Of a stretch of 35,461 nt of DNA, positions 1-7,705 are shown piece by piece; position 1 is the first letter of the stretch; the number at the start of each line of letters is the position of its first letter. A program made the translations under genes and the position numbers. The notes beneath the pieces are model-generated. The model saw only the letters and a program-made list of their open reading frames with translations. It was not told the origin of the DNA and did no database searches. The stretch is taken from positions 1-35,461 of the forward strand of contig JAKAXU010000033.1 in the NCBI GenBank assembly GCA_021816455.1, in the 5' to 3' direction. The DNA is from Acidobacteriota bacterium (GTDB lineage: Bacteria > Acidobacteriota > Terriglobia > Terriglobales > Acidobacteriaceae).

Positions 1-73
1 CCAGTGTTCCCTCGCCTTGATCATAGGCGAAAAGAAGTTTACGACGCAGATCATCCCCAAGGGGTTTTCCCAT
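1..73 (-). CDS. IS630-type transposase, N-terminal fragment (runs off the window)
   Basis: Reading the minus strand from an ATG at 73 gives 24 codons, MGKPLGDDLRRKLLFAYDQG followed by EGTL, before the window ends. This is the typical opening of the helix-turn-helix domain of IS630-family transposases, which bind the element's ends and move it by a DDE mechanism. Only the start is visible, so I cannot tell whether the gene is intact. The sequence between this start and the IS5 element (74-175) has no recognisable gene. It contains a perfect 6-bp inverted repeat, ATTCTC/GAGAAT, at 126-131 and 136-141, which could belong to the IS630 element end or its promoter. The call rests on motif recollection over a short stretch. 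Confidence 0.6.
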   Translation of the reverse strand, partial: MGKPLGDDLRRKLLFAYDQGEGTL

Positions 74-175
74 GTCTTTGTTCGCCGCAAAGAGTCGCCA
101 AAACCAGTCTACACTATTTAGGAAAATTCTCTAAGGAGAATACCCAGCGCGCTGTCCAATGCTTCATCTGTAAGT

Positions 176-1039
176 ATCTGTCCAGAAACTAGGGAAGGAA
201 CCATGGAAGGAATATGCGGAGCGAGCTAGGCGTGGATAGCGTAGATGCATGTACCCGAGTGATTTGAGCGACAAACAGTGGTCTCGGCTGGAGCCACTTC
301 TGAACGAACCGCGTGCAGGGCGTCACGCCGGAGGGCGACCTCGCAAGTATGAACAGCGCCGAGTGGTGGACGCTTTGCTGTATGTGGTGAAGACTGGCTG
401 CCAGTGGCGGCAGTTGCCGAGCAATTTCCCTCCGTGGAAGACGGTACATGAGCATTTTCGTTGCTGGCGCGACAGCGGTGTGTGGGAGCGCGTCGGTCAG
501 ATACTGCGCGAACAGGGCCGCATGGCTGGAGGACGAAACGCCAAGCCCACAGTGGCGATCATCGATTCGCAGTCGGCCAAGACGGCGCTAAAAGGGTGCG
601 GCGCGGTTACGACGCGGGGAAAAAGATCAAAGGCCGCAAACGCCGCATCGCGGTAGACACCGAGGGCAACCTGCTGGGTGTCATCGTCCACTCGGCTGGC
701 ATCCAGGACCGGGTCGCGGCGCGCGCCGTGCTCATGCGCCTGTTCTGCCGCTTCGACTCGATCACCAAGGTCTTCGTTGACGGCGGTTACACCGTGAAAG
801 CTGATCGGCTGGGCCAAAGAGATGTTCGGCTATGACGTGGAAGTGGTCAAACGCAATGAGTTGCACACGTTCCAGGTACTGCCCAAACGGTGGATCGTCG
901 AACGCACCTTCGCATGGCTCAACTGGAGCCACAGACTCAGCAAAGACTTCGAACTCCTCCATACCTCCACTGAAACCATGATCCACATCGCCTTCGCGCA
1001 CCTGCACCTGCGACGCTCTACTTAAGTTTCTGGACAGAT
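176..1039 (+). mobile_element. IS5-family insertion sequence, complete but decayed copy
   Basis: The ends are a perfect 15-bp inverted repeat, ATCTGTCCAGAAACT at 176-190 and its reverse complement at 1025-1039, giving an element of about 864 bp. It encodes one DDE transposase on the plus strand, whose stop codon TAA (1023-1025) touches the right repeat. This size and layout match the IS5 family, IS427-like group. I see no convincing target-site duplication outside the repeats. The element lies immediately 3' of the copper-efflux operon, two bases beyond the stop codon of the small ORF at 1042-1152. A related element with the same end sequence begins at 35339 in the opposite orientation. Confidence 0.85.
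249..1025 (+). pseudogene. IS5-family transposase, two frame changes
   Basis: Three consecutive segments together read as one DDE transposase. Frame 1 runs from ATG 249 to about 593 and holds the DUF4096-like N-terminus and the first catalytic Asp in AIIDSQSAK. A second frame runs from about 590 to 797 (GYDAGKKIKGRKRRIAVDTEG and VFVDGGYT, second Asp). The original frame resumes at about 798 to the TAA at 1025 (KLIGWAKEMFGYDV, then KRWIVERTFAW with the Glu). The first change, -1 at CTA AAA GGG (588-596), lies where IS427-group elements often use programmed frameshifting, so it may be functional. The second needs a +1 shift at ACCGTGAAAGCTG (791-803), where one base looks inserted, and should inactivate the enzyme. 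Alternatively both are decay. Confidence 0.8.
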
Positions 1040-1041
1040 TC

Positions 1042-1152
1042 TCACATCGAATCAGAGACCGTGTCAGAGAAGGATTGAGCTGCGCTCTGAGCCAAAAGGG
1101 TTGCCGCGGACAGTGTGATGAGGCCAACAACGGACGCAAATGCCTCTTGCAT
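1042..1152 (-). CDS. Small ORF with signal-peptide-like sequence, last in the copper operon
   Basis: An ATG at 1152 is preceded by a good ribosome binding site (AGGAG about 7 bases upstream) and starts 14 bases after the cusA stop codon on the same strand. The 36-residue product has a hydrophobic stretch (about residues 5-22) ending in Ala-rich sequence like a signal-peptide cleavage region, then only about a dozen polar residues. The stop codon TGA lies at 1042-1044, just outside the IS5 right repeat, so the insertion did not create it. It may be a real mini-protein, or the intact start of a gene whose remainder was degraded when the IS arrived. I do not recognise a family. Confidence 0.35.
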   Translation of the reverse strand: MQEAFASVVGLITLSAATLLAQSAAQSFSDTVSDSM

Positions 1153-1166
1153 TACCAGTTCTCCTG

Positions 1167-4100
1167 TCAGAAAGGTTGAACGGCAGAGCCGTCGGTTGAG
1201 GTCGAGTCCTGGCGAGGAACAAGTGATCCCCGCTTCAGCGCCCGTTCTTTCATCATGACAAAGAAGACGGGCACCAGGATCAGGACGTGGATGGTGGAGG
1301 TGATCATGCCGCCGACAATTGGAGCCGCGATCGGCTTCATCACGTCGGAACCGATGCCGGACTCCCACAAAATGGGCGCAAGGCTCGCCAGAACGGCCGC
1401 GACAGTCATCAGTTTGGGTCGCAGTCGCTGTACCGCTCCCTCGATGGCCGCGGCCTCGATGTCGCCGACCGTGGTCTCCGCTCCTGACTGGAGGTGCTTT
1501 TGCAGGGCCTCGTGCAGGTAGACCACCATCACAACACCGGTTTCAACGGCGATACCAAAGAGCGCGATATAGCCGACCGCGACCGCGACGCTGAAGTTGT
1601 AATGAAGCAGCCACTGCAACAGCAGTCCACCGGTCAGCGCGTAGATCGTAGGGAAGATCAGAACAAGCGCTTCGGCCACAGAGTGAAACACAAGATAAAG
1701 CAAAAAGAAAATCACAAAGAAGACGACCGGCAAAATTAGCTTGAGACGTTGCTTCGCCCTCTGTTCGAACTGGTACTCGCCGGACCACTGGTAAGTATAG
1801 CCGGCCGGCAGTCTGAGTTTTTGCTTTAACTCCTGATTGGCGCGGTCGACGAAGCCTCCATAGTTGGAGTTGTTCAGATCGAGGTAGATGTAGCCGGTCA
1901 GGGCGCCGTCCTCATCGCGGATCATGGCCGGACCTTTCGAAAAGGAAATACGAGCGACCTGACTGAGGGGAATCTGGGCGCCGGAAGGCGTTCCGATCAG
2001 GACACCCTCCATCGCTACAATGTTGTTGCGGAAATCCCGCTCGTAGCGAACGTTAATCGGGAAGCGGTCGCGGCCCTCAACGTTTTCCGCGATGTCTTTG
2101 CCGCCGATGCCGGACGCGACTGCATTTTGGACATCGGCGAGGCTGAGGCCGTACTTCGCCATCTCCTGGCGATTCGGGGTCACGTTGACGTAAAAGCCCT
2201 GGGCCACCTTTTCCGCGAAGATCGATCGTACCTGCGGCAAGCCGGAGAGGATGCCCTGAATCTCTACCGCCACCTGCTGGATACCGTCGATGCTTGGACC
2301 CTGCACCTTGATCCCAACCGGGGTCTTGATGCCGGTCAGTTCCATGTCCAGGCGATTTTCGACCGGCATGGTCCAAGTGCTGGAAAGACCAGGAAACTGG
2401 AGCTTTGCATCCATTTTCTGAATCAGCTTGTCGTAGGTCATTCCAGCGGGCCACTGATGGCGCGGCTTCAGCATGATCGTGGTGTCATACATGTCGAGGG
2501 GTGCGTTGTCGGTGGCGCTGTCGGAGCGCCCGGCCGTGCCGAAAACGCTGACGACTTCGGGAAAGGTGCGGATGATGCGGTCCTGCTCCTGCAACAGCAC
2601 TTTTGCCTGCCCAATGGATATCCCCGGAAGCGCCGTCGGCATGTAAAGCGCAGAGCCCTCATAGAGCGGCGGCATAAACTGACTTCCCAAACGGAAGGCC
2701 AGCGGCAAAGTGACGATCAAAAAGGTGAGATTCAGTGCGATCGTCAGCCATCGATGGCGGAGGCAGAACCGCAGCACAGGAAGATAAATGGCCTGCGTAA
2801 AGCGGGAGATCGGATTCGCGTGTTCCGGGCGAAGGCGTCCCCGAATCAGCATTACCATCAGAACTGGAACCAGTGTGATGGCCAGGATGGAGGAGGAACC
2901 GACGGCCAGGGTCTTTGTCCAGGCCAGAGGCCGGAACATGCGGCCTTCCTGCGCCTGCAAAAGAAAAACAGGCAGGAAGGACACGACAATGATCAGCAGG
3001 GAGAAAAAGAGCGCCGGACCCACCTGTTTCGCGGCATTGATGAGAATCTTTCGCCGTTCCGCTTCCCTGATTGGCGCCGGATCATGCTCCTGGCGTTCGG
3101 AGAGGTGCCGGTAGCCGTTCTCCACCATCACAATCGAAGCGTCAACCAGCACGCCGATGGCCAGCGCCAGCCCCCCCAGAGACATGATGTTCGAGGAGAC
3201 GCCGAGCAGGTACATCGGTATGAAGGAGACGACCACCGCGATCGGTAGAGCCAGGATGGCAATCAGCGCCGAGCGGAAGTGGAACAGAAACACGATGATG
3301 ACTAGGCTAACAATGACAGCTTCTTCGAGCAGATCGCGTTCAAGCGTATCAATGGACGCACGGATCAGGCCGGAGCGGTCGTAGGCTGGCAGTATTTCGA
3401 CGCCGGGCGGCAGAGACGGTGCGATTTCGCGCAGTTTCGCTTTGACGCCATTGATGACGTCAAGAGCATTCATGCCCTGCCGCATCACAATGATGCCGCC
3501 TACCGTCTCACCGTCGCCATTCCACTCTGCTACGCCCTCCCGAATGTCCGGCCCGAAGCTCACCGTGCCGAGATCGCGCAGCAGGACCGGCGTGCCATTC
3601 CTGCTGCCGACGGCAACATCTGCAAGATCGCTGAGCGAGTGCAGATATCCCAGTCCGCGGATCATGTACTCGGCCCCGCTCAGATCGAGGACTCGTCCCC
3701 CAACTTCATTCGTGCTGGCCTTCACACGGTCAATAACGGTGGAAAGAGGAATGCCATAGGCCAGGAGCTTGTTGGGATCCAGTTGCACCTGGTACTGCTT
3801 CACATAGCCGCCAATGGTGGCCACTTCCGCGACGCCAGGAACAGTCTCCAGAGCGTAACGCAGGTGCCAGCCTTGAAGAGTGCGCAGGTCTGCGAGGCTG
3901 AGGTTGTGACTCTTGTCCACAAGCGCATATTCGTAGACCCACCCCGCTCCCGTGGCATCGGGGCCGAGCATCGGATGAACCCCTTCAGGCAGCTTCCCGC
4001 TGATCTGGTCTAGATATTCGAGCACGCGGGAACGCGCCCAGTAAAGGTTTGTGCCGTCCTGAAAGACGACATAAACATACGAGTCACCGAACATCGTCTG

Positions 4101-4355
4101 GGCGCGGACCGCCTTGACATGGGGAGCTGCCAGCATGCTGGTCACGATCGGATAAGTGACCTGATCTTCGATCACGTCGGGCGGCTCTCCGGCCCAGGCG
4201 GTATGAACGATGACCTGGACGTCGGAGATGTCCGGCAGGGCATCGAGCGAAATATGTCGCAACGACCAGATGCTGGCAAGTGTCAGTAGCAGCACTGCGG
4301 TGAATACAAGGAAGCGGTTGCGGGCGCAGATCTCGATAATCCTGGACAGCATCAC
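1167..4355 (-). CDS. cusA: CusA-type heavy-metal RND efflux pump (Cu/Ag)
   Basis: This 1062-residue inner-membrane proton antiporter is the pump of a tripartite system that expels copper or silver ions across the cell envelope. The length matches CusA/CzcA proteins (about 1040-1070). Specificity is visible: methionines at 572 (YMPT), 622 (PLDMYDTT) and 671 (NRLDMELTG) correspond to the E. coli CusA triad M573, M623 and M672 that binds Cu(I)/Ag(I). The proton-relay aspartate in TM4 is D405 (GVLVDASIVMVEN). The first transmembrane helix spans about residues 14-31, followed by the porter domain. The gene overlaps the upstream cusB stop by 4 bases (4352-4355), indicating translational coupling. 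Assignment to HME-RND is firm; Cu/Ag rather than Zn/Co/Cd is inferred from the triad. Confidence 0.93.
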   Translation of the reverse strand: MMLSRIIEICARNRFLVFTAVLLLTLASIWSLRHISLDALPDISDVQVIVHTAWAGEPPDVIEDQVTYPIVTSMLAAPHVKAVRAQTMFGDSYVYVVFQDGTNLYWARSRVLEYLDQISGKLPEGVHPMLGPDATGAGWVYEYALVDKSHNLSLADLRTLQGWHLRYALETVPGVAEVATIGGYVKQYQVQLDPNKLLAYGIPLSTVIDRVKASTNEVGGRVLDLSGAEYMIRGLGYLHSLSDLADVAVGSRNGTPVLLRDLGTVSFGPDIREGVAEWNGDGETVGGIIVMRQGMNALDVINGVKAKLREIAPSLPPGVEILPAYDRSGLIRASIDTLERDLLEEAVIVSLVIIVFLFHFRSALIAILALPIAVVVSFIPMYLLGVSSNIMSLGGLALAIGVLVDASIVMVENGYRHLSERQEHDPAPIREAERRKILINAAKQVGPALFFSLLIIVVSFLPVFLLQAQEGRMFRPLAWTKTLAVGSSSILAITLVPVLMVMLIRGRLRPEHANPISRFTQAIYLPVLRFCLRHRWLTIALNLTFLIVTLPLAFRLGSQFMPPLYEGSALYMPTALPGISIGQAKVLLQEQDRIIRTFPEVVSVFGTAGRSDSATDNAPLDMYDTTIMLKPRHQWPAGMTYDKLIQKMDAKLQFPGLSSTWTMPVENRLDMELTGIKTPVGIKVQGPSIDGIQQVAVEIQGILSGLPQVRSIFAEKVAQGFYVNVTPNRQEMAKYGLSLADVQNAVASGIGGKDIAENVEGRDRFPINVRYERDFRNNIVAMEGVLIGTPSGAQIPLSQVARISFSKGPAMIRDEDGALTGYIYLDLNNSNYGGFVDRANQELKQKLRLPAGYTYQWSGEYQFEQRAKQRLKLILPVVFFVIFFLLYLVFHSVAEALVLIFPTIYALTGGLLLQWLLHYNFSVAVAVGYIALFGIAVETGVVMVVYLHEALQKHLQSGAETTVGDIEAAAIEGAVQRLRPKLMTVAAVLASLAPILWESGIGSDVMKPIAAPIVGGMITSTIHVLILVPVFFVMMKERALKRGSLVPRQDSTSTDGSAVQPF

Positions 4356-5932
4356 ATGCCTCCCGTCGTGGTGACGCTCAGTTGTTTACTGGCGACCGTT
4401 TGTCCGTTTTTCTGCGCTACGATGGTGACTTGCCAGGTGCCGCCCGAACGAAGCGAACCCGCGCCTTCATAGAAGCCATTGCCATTGTCGGTCAGCGTGG
4501 CGGCCGTGTTCATGGCAGCCATGCCCATGGTCGGCATCGCCGCCATATAGAGCCGCACCGTCACCTGCGCTCCGGAGACAGGCGCACCTTTGTTGTCCGT
4601 CAGCCGCACCCGGAAGACGTTCTGGCCCTTCCGCGGCGGATTCGGGTCTGTGGTGAAGTCGATGGTTCCCGGCGCGGTTGCGCCCGGGGAGGAAGAATTT
4701 GCGCCCGCTCCGGGTGGAGGAGGCATGAAGGACCTGGCAGCGGCCTGGAGCTGGCTTTCCGAATCGATGAGGAAATTGGCCGAGGTGACGATCTGCTGGT
4801 GGGGTTTAAGCCCGCTGAGAACAACGAATTCCTCTCCCGCCTGCGGCCCTACAACAATTTCTTTTGGCTCAATCATGCCGTTGCCTTCGTACAGGAACGC
4901 CATCTCTTTTGTTCCCGTCTGAAACACGGCAGACGCCGGAATCACAAGCTGCCGACCGAGAGGCGATTTCAGATCGCAGTTCACATACATGCCGGGCTTG
5001 AGTGTTACACCAGGGTTTTGAATCACCAGCCTGACGCGGACCGTACGCGTCACCATATCCACCTGCGGCAGGATTTGATCGATACGTCCCCGAAAGGTTC
5101 TGCCGGGATAAGAATCGACGGTAATATCGACCGGATCTCCGGGCCGCAGCCGACCCACGTCATCCTGAAACACCTGCGCGTAGACCCACACGCGCGACAG
5201 ATCGGCGACGGTATAAAGACGAGTCGATGGCTCGACGTACATATTGGGCAGCGCGTTGTATTCCGTCACATAGCCGGAGACCGGAGAGTTGATCGTCAGA
5301 TCGGTGATGGGCTTGCCGGTGCTTTTGAGCTTTTCGAGTTCGCTCGGCGGAACTTCCCATTGCGCCAGCCTTTGCTCGGCTGCTGCCGAAAGCGACACCG
5401 CACCGGATGCGACACCATCCACGGTGCTCGCGCTCAGCACCTTCTGATCCTGTCGTGCGAGAAGATATTCCTGCTCCGTAGCGACCAAATCGGGGCTATA
5501 TACGGTAAAGAGCGGCTCTCCCTGATGCACGTAAAGATAGGTTGCATTGACGAATACTTTCCTGATGTAACCAGGGAAGCGCACCTGCACATAAGAGAGC
5601 AGTTGCTCATCGATATCAACCGTCCCTGTGGCTCGGATGTCGCCAGTAAGCTGTTTGTATTCAACGGTACCCGTCCGGACCCCGATGCTTTGCATGCGCT
5701 GCGGAGAAAGCTGTACGGGAGCCATCGGCGCTTCCGCTTTGCCGGCCAATAGGGGGGATGCAGGTTCGTTTGCACCAGGAGACGGTCCCGCTGCCGCCGG
5801 CTGCACACCTGCTGCCGCCGGTGAGGCAGAACTAACTGGTTTCGTCCCGTGAGTGTGGTACATCCAGAACCCTGCCGCGGTTGCCAACAGGACGATCCAG
5901 ACAAGAGAAGTTCTCAGAACGTATTTGTTCAT
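4352..5932 (-). CDS. cusB: CusB-type periplasmic adaptor with extra C-terminal domain
   Basis: This membrane-fusion protein links the CusA-type pump to the outer-membrane channel. The 526 residues start with a single membrane anchor (about 8-24), then a Pro/Ala linker. The barrel-sandwich halves follow, the first around RFPGYIRKVFVNATY with a VHQGEPLFTVYSPDL segment, the second around SPVSGYVTEYNALPNMYVEP. Then comes the beta-barrel region (DVGRLRPGDPVDITVDSYPG) and the membrane-proximal domain. From about residue 415 an additional domain follows a Pro/Ser-rich linker (IDFTTDPNPPRKGQNVFRV, then a Met-rich YMAAMPTMGMAAMNTA loop). It resembles the immunoglobulin-like YtkA/FixH-type domain. Typical CusB proteins are about 400 residues, so this extension is extra. 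The gene overlaps cusC upstream and cusA downstream by 4 bases each. Confidence 0.9.
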   Translation of the reverse strand: MNKYVLRTSLVWIVLLATAAGFWMYHTHGTKPVSSASPAAAGVQPAAAGPSPGANEPASPLLAGKAEAPMAPVQLSPQRMQSIGVRTGTVEYKQLTGDIRATGTVDIDEQLLSYVQVRFPGYIRKVFVNATYLYVHQGEPLFTVYSPDLVATEQEYLLARQDQKVLSASTVDGVASGAVSLSAAAEQRLAQWEVPPSELEKLKSTGKPITDLTINSPVSGYVTEYNALPNMYVEPSTRLYTVADLSRVWVYAQVFQDDVGRLRPGDPVDITVDSYPGRTFRGRIDQILPQVDMVTRTVRVRLVIQNPGVTLKPGMYVNCDLKSPLGRQLVIPASAVFQTGTKEMAFLYEGNGMIEPKEIVVGPQAGEEFVVLSGLKPHQQIVTSANFLIDSESQLQAAARSFMPPPPGAGANSSSPGATAPGTIDFTTDPNPPRKGQNVFRVRLTDNKGAPVSGAQVTVRLYMAAMPTMGMAAMNTAATLTDNGNGFYEGAGSLRSGGTWQVTIVAQKNGQTVASKQLSVTTTGGM

Positions 5933-7188
5933 CGCAGTGTCACTCCTGTCAGAGTTTCCAGATGAGCCAGCGTGGTTTCGTGGTCGGCCAGCACCTGTGC
6001 CTCGTTGAGTTTCATATCCAGCACATTGCCGAAATAGAGAAGTACGTGGGTCATCACGTCCCGGCCCCTGGCATAGGAATTCAAGGTTGAACGGTAAGCG
6101 GCGTCGGACTGCGGAATCAGACCTTGCTGGTATTCATTGAGCAGTTCTTCATCGCTCTTCACGTCGATGTATCCCCGTCTGACCTGAGCGAACTGCTGCT
6201 GCAGGTGAGCATCGAGAGTATCCTGCGATTGCGCCAGCTTCGCAGCGGCTTCCTCGACTTCTGCGCGTACGCGGCCTTTGCGCGGTAAACGAAGATTGAA
6301 GGTAAACATGTAGTAGTCGGGATATCTGCGGTCAGTCTGCTGCCACATGTACGAGAGGCTGAAGTCCGGTTTGCTTTCCCGCTTCGCCGAGGCCAGCGCA
6401 GCGTGCTCCTCACGGAGGGAACTGGCGTCCACCTGAATTTGCGGATTGTGCTGCCGCACCAGCGCCAGCAAGCCGGCCGAGGTGCATTGCAGAGGATGCT
6501 CATTGAGAGGATCAGCAACAATATCCGGAGAGTCCTGATCCCGATGCAGCAGTTCTTTCAGATCGGCTTCTGTGTCCCCGAGCTGCTGATTCGCTGCTGT
6601 CATTTCCCGGACGATTTTCGTGCGCTCAACCTGAGCCTGGAGAACGTCAGCCTGCGAGCTCTGGCCGACCTCATAATGTGCCGTAGCATCCCTGATGAGC
6701 TGGTCGAGAACATGCTGATTCTCGCCAAGAATGCCGAGCGCCTGCTGGAGGTAGGCCAGATGGATGTAATCCACTTTTACGGCATCATCGATACTGGCCG
6801 CGGTTGCGTTCACAGCCATACCGCTGGTGTCTGCCTGCCGTTCCGCCACTTCTTCGCGCAGCTTTAACTTGCCGGGGTAAAGAAACTCCTGCGAGGCGCC
6901 GATGCCGATATAGGCGAAGTTGCTTGTGGTATATCCGGCGAACGGTTTCGGGCTACCCACGCTGAGATTCTGATAGGTGAAGGTTGGATCGGGCAGCGCC
7001 CTCACCTGGCGCGGCACCTCCTTTGCGGCCTGCCAGGCATCATGAGCAGCCGCGATTTGTGAATTGTTTCTCTGAGCCTCAGCCAAAAGCTGAGCCAGCG
7101 GTGTCGGCGCGCTCGCCGGTGACTGACTAAACGCGGAAAACGCGACGGCCAGCATCACCGTGGCGGCCATTGAAGTGGCCACGGTCAT
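5929..7188 (-). CDS. cusC: CusC/CzcC-type outer-membrane efflux protein (TolC family)
   Basis: This 419-residue protein has a cleavable signal peptide (about 1-26, ending before ASAPTPLAQ). It then has two repeated outer-membrane-efflux-protein regions rich in long amphipathic helices, for example around residues 100-215 and 290-415. It forms the trimeric exit duct for the RND system. The early segment ALPDPTFTYQNL matches the proline-rich opening of metal-efflux TolC proteins. The ATG at 7188 has a GGAG ribosome binding site 8 bases upstream. Its stop overlaps the cusB start by 4 bases, so the three efflux genes are tightly coupled in the order C-B-A. The substrate is inferred from its partner pump. 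Confidence 0.88.
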   Translation of the reverse strand: MTVATSMAATVMLAVAFSAFSQSPASAPTPLAQLLAEAQRNNSQIAAAHDAWQAAKEVPRQVRALPDPTFTYQNLSVGSPKPFAGYTTSNFAYIGIGASQEFLYPGKLKLREEVAERQADTSGMAVNATAASIDDAVKVDYIHLAYLQQALGILGENQHVLDQLIRDATAHYEVGQSSQADVLQAQVERTKIVREMTAANQQLGDTEADLKELLHRDQDSPDIVADPLNEHPLQCTSAGLLALVRQHNPQIQVDASSLREEHAALASAKRESKPDFSLSYMWQQTDRRYPDYYMFTFNLRLPRKGRVRAEVEEAAAKLAQSQDTLDAHLQQQFAQVRRGYIDVKSDEELLNEYQQGLIPQSDAAYRSTLNSYARGRDVMTHVLLYFGNVLDMKLNEAQVLADHETTLAHLETLTGVTLR

Positions 7189-7287
7189 AGGAAAGCTCCA
7201 TTCTCAATATGCGGTTCCGGATCCACTCGGGGGCAGCACAGACGCGTCCGTGCGCTCAGCTAAGCAGAGTGTGAGAACGGAGAAAGA

Positions 7288-7695
7288 CTAGATTCTGAGA
7301 ATGGCGACGGATGTGGGAGGAGATTGGGGAGGCGAATTATCCGCATATTTACCCCGTCCCGTTTGAACAGATGCGGCGACACACAAGCCAGAGACAATCA
7401 ACCTCAGCGTTGCAACCGGCACCGCGTGGTCGCCTGCAGGCTTCGTTTCAGCTAAATATTCATGCGTGCCTGCGGGGGCCTTCCGGCAGCAGCCATAGGA
7501 CGCCGTCATTCCCATGTGCTCGCACTCGTTGTGCATCATCCGGCAGCAGGCGCGCTCAACCGCGCTCATTGGCACGTCTGGGTTGCTGCAGGCCATGACG
7601 GGGAGCAAGCCAGGGGCGAAGAGCAACAACACAACCCCGAATTGTCGCAACAACTTCACTACACATCCAGCATAGCTGAAAAAACCGACTTCCAC
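7288..7695 (-). CDS. Cys/Met/His-rich putative lipoprotein at the head of the copper operon
   Basis: This ORF is 135 codons from GTG 7695; a second GTG at 7659 (reading MKLLRQFGVV) gives a more usual signal sequence and may be the true start. The hydrophobic segment ends in LLPVMAC, an acceptable lipobox, predicting a lipid-anchored protein. The mature part holds metal-binding residues in a cluster: ACCRMMHNECEHMGM followed by YGCC. The C-terminal half is low-complexity and ends in a Pro/Ser-rich tail. It lies 99 bases upstream of cusC on the same strand, so it is probably the first gene of the operon and could sense, buffer or hand over copper at the envelope. I cannot assign a named family. 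The IS1595 end sits 10 bases upstream of GTG 7695. Confidence 0.7.
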   Translation of the reverse strand: MEVGFFSYAGCVVKLLRQFGVVLLLFAPGLLPVMACSNPDVPMSAVERACCRMMHNECEHMGMTASYGCCRKAPAGTHEYLAETKPAGDHAVPVATLRLIVSGLCVAASVQTGRGKYADNSPPQSPPTSVAILRI

Positions 7696-7705
7696 ATTAG
7701 TTGTT

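Noticed and set aside
2127..3248. Long open frame on the plus strand inside cusA
   Set aside because: It is antisense to a fully convincing CusA gene, has low-complexity Arg/Gln/His-rich composition and no ribosome binding site.
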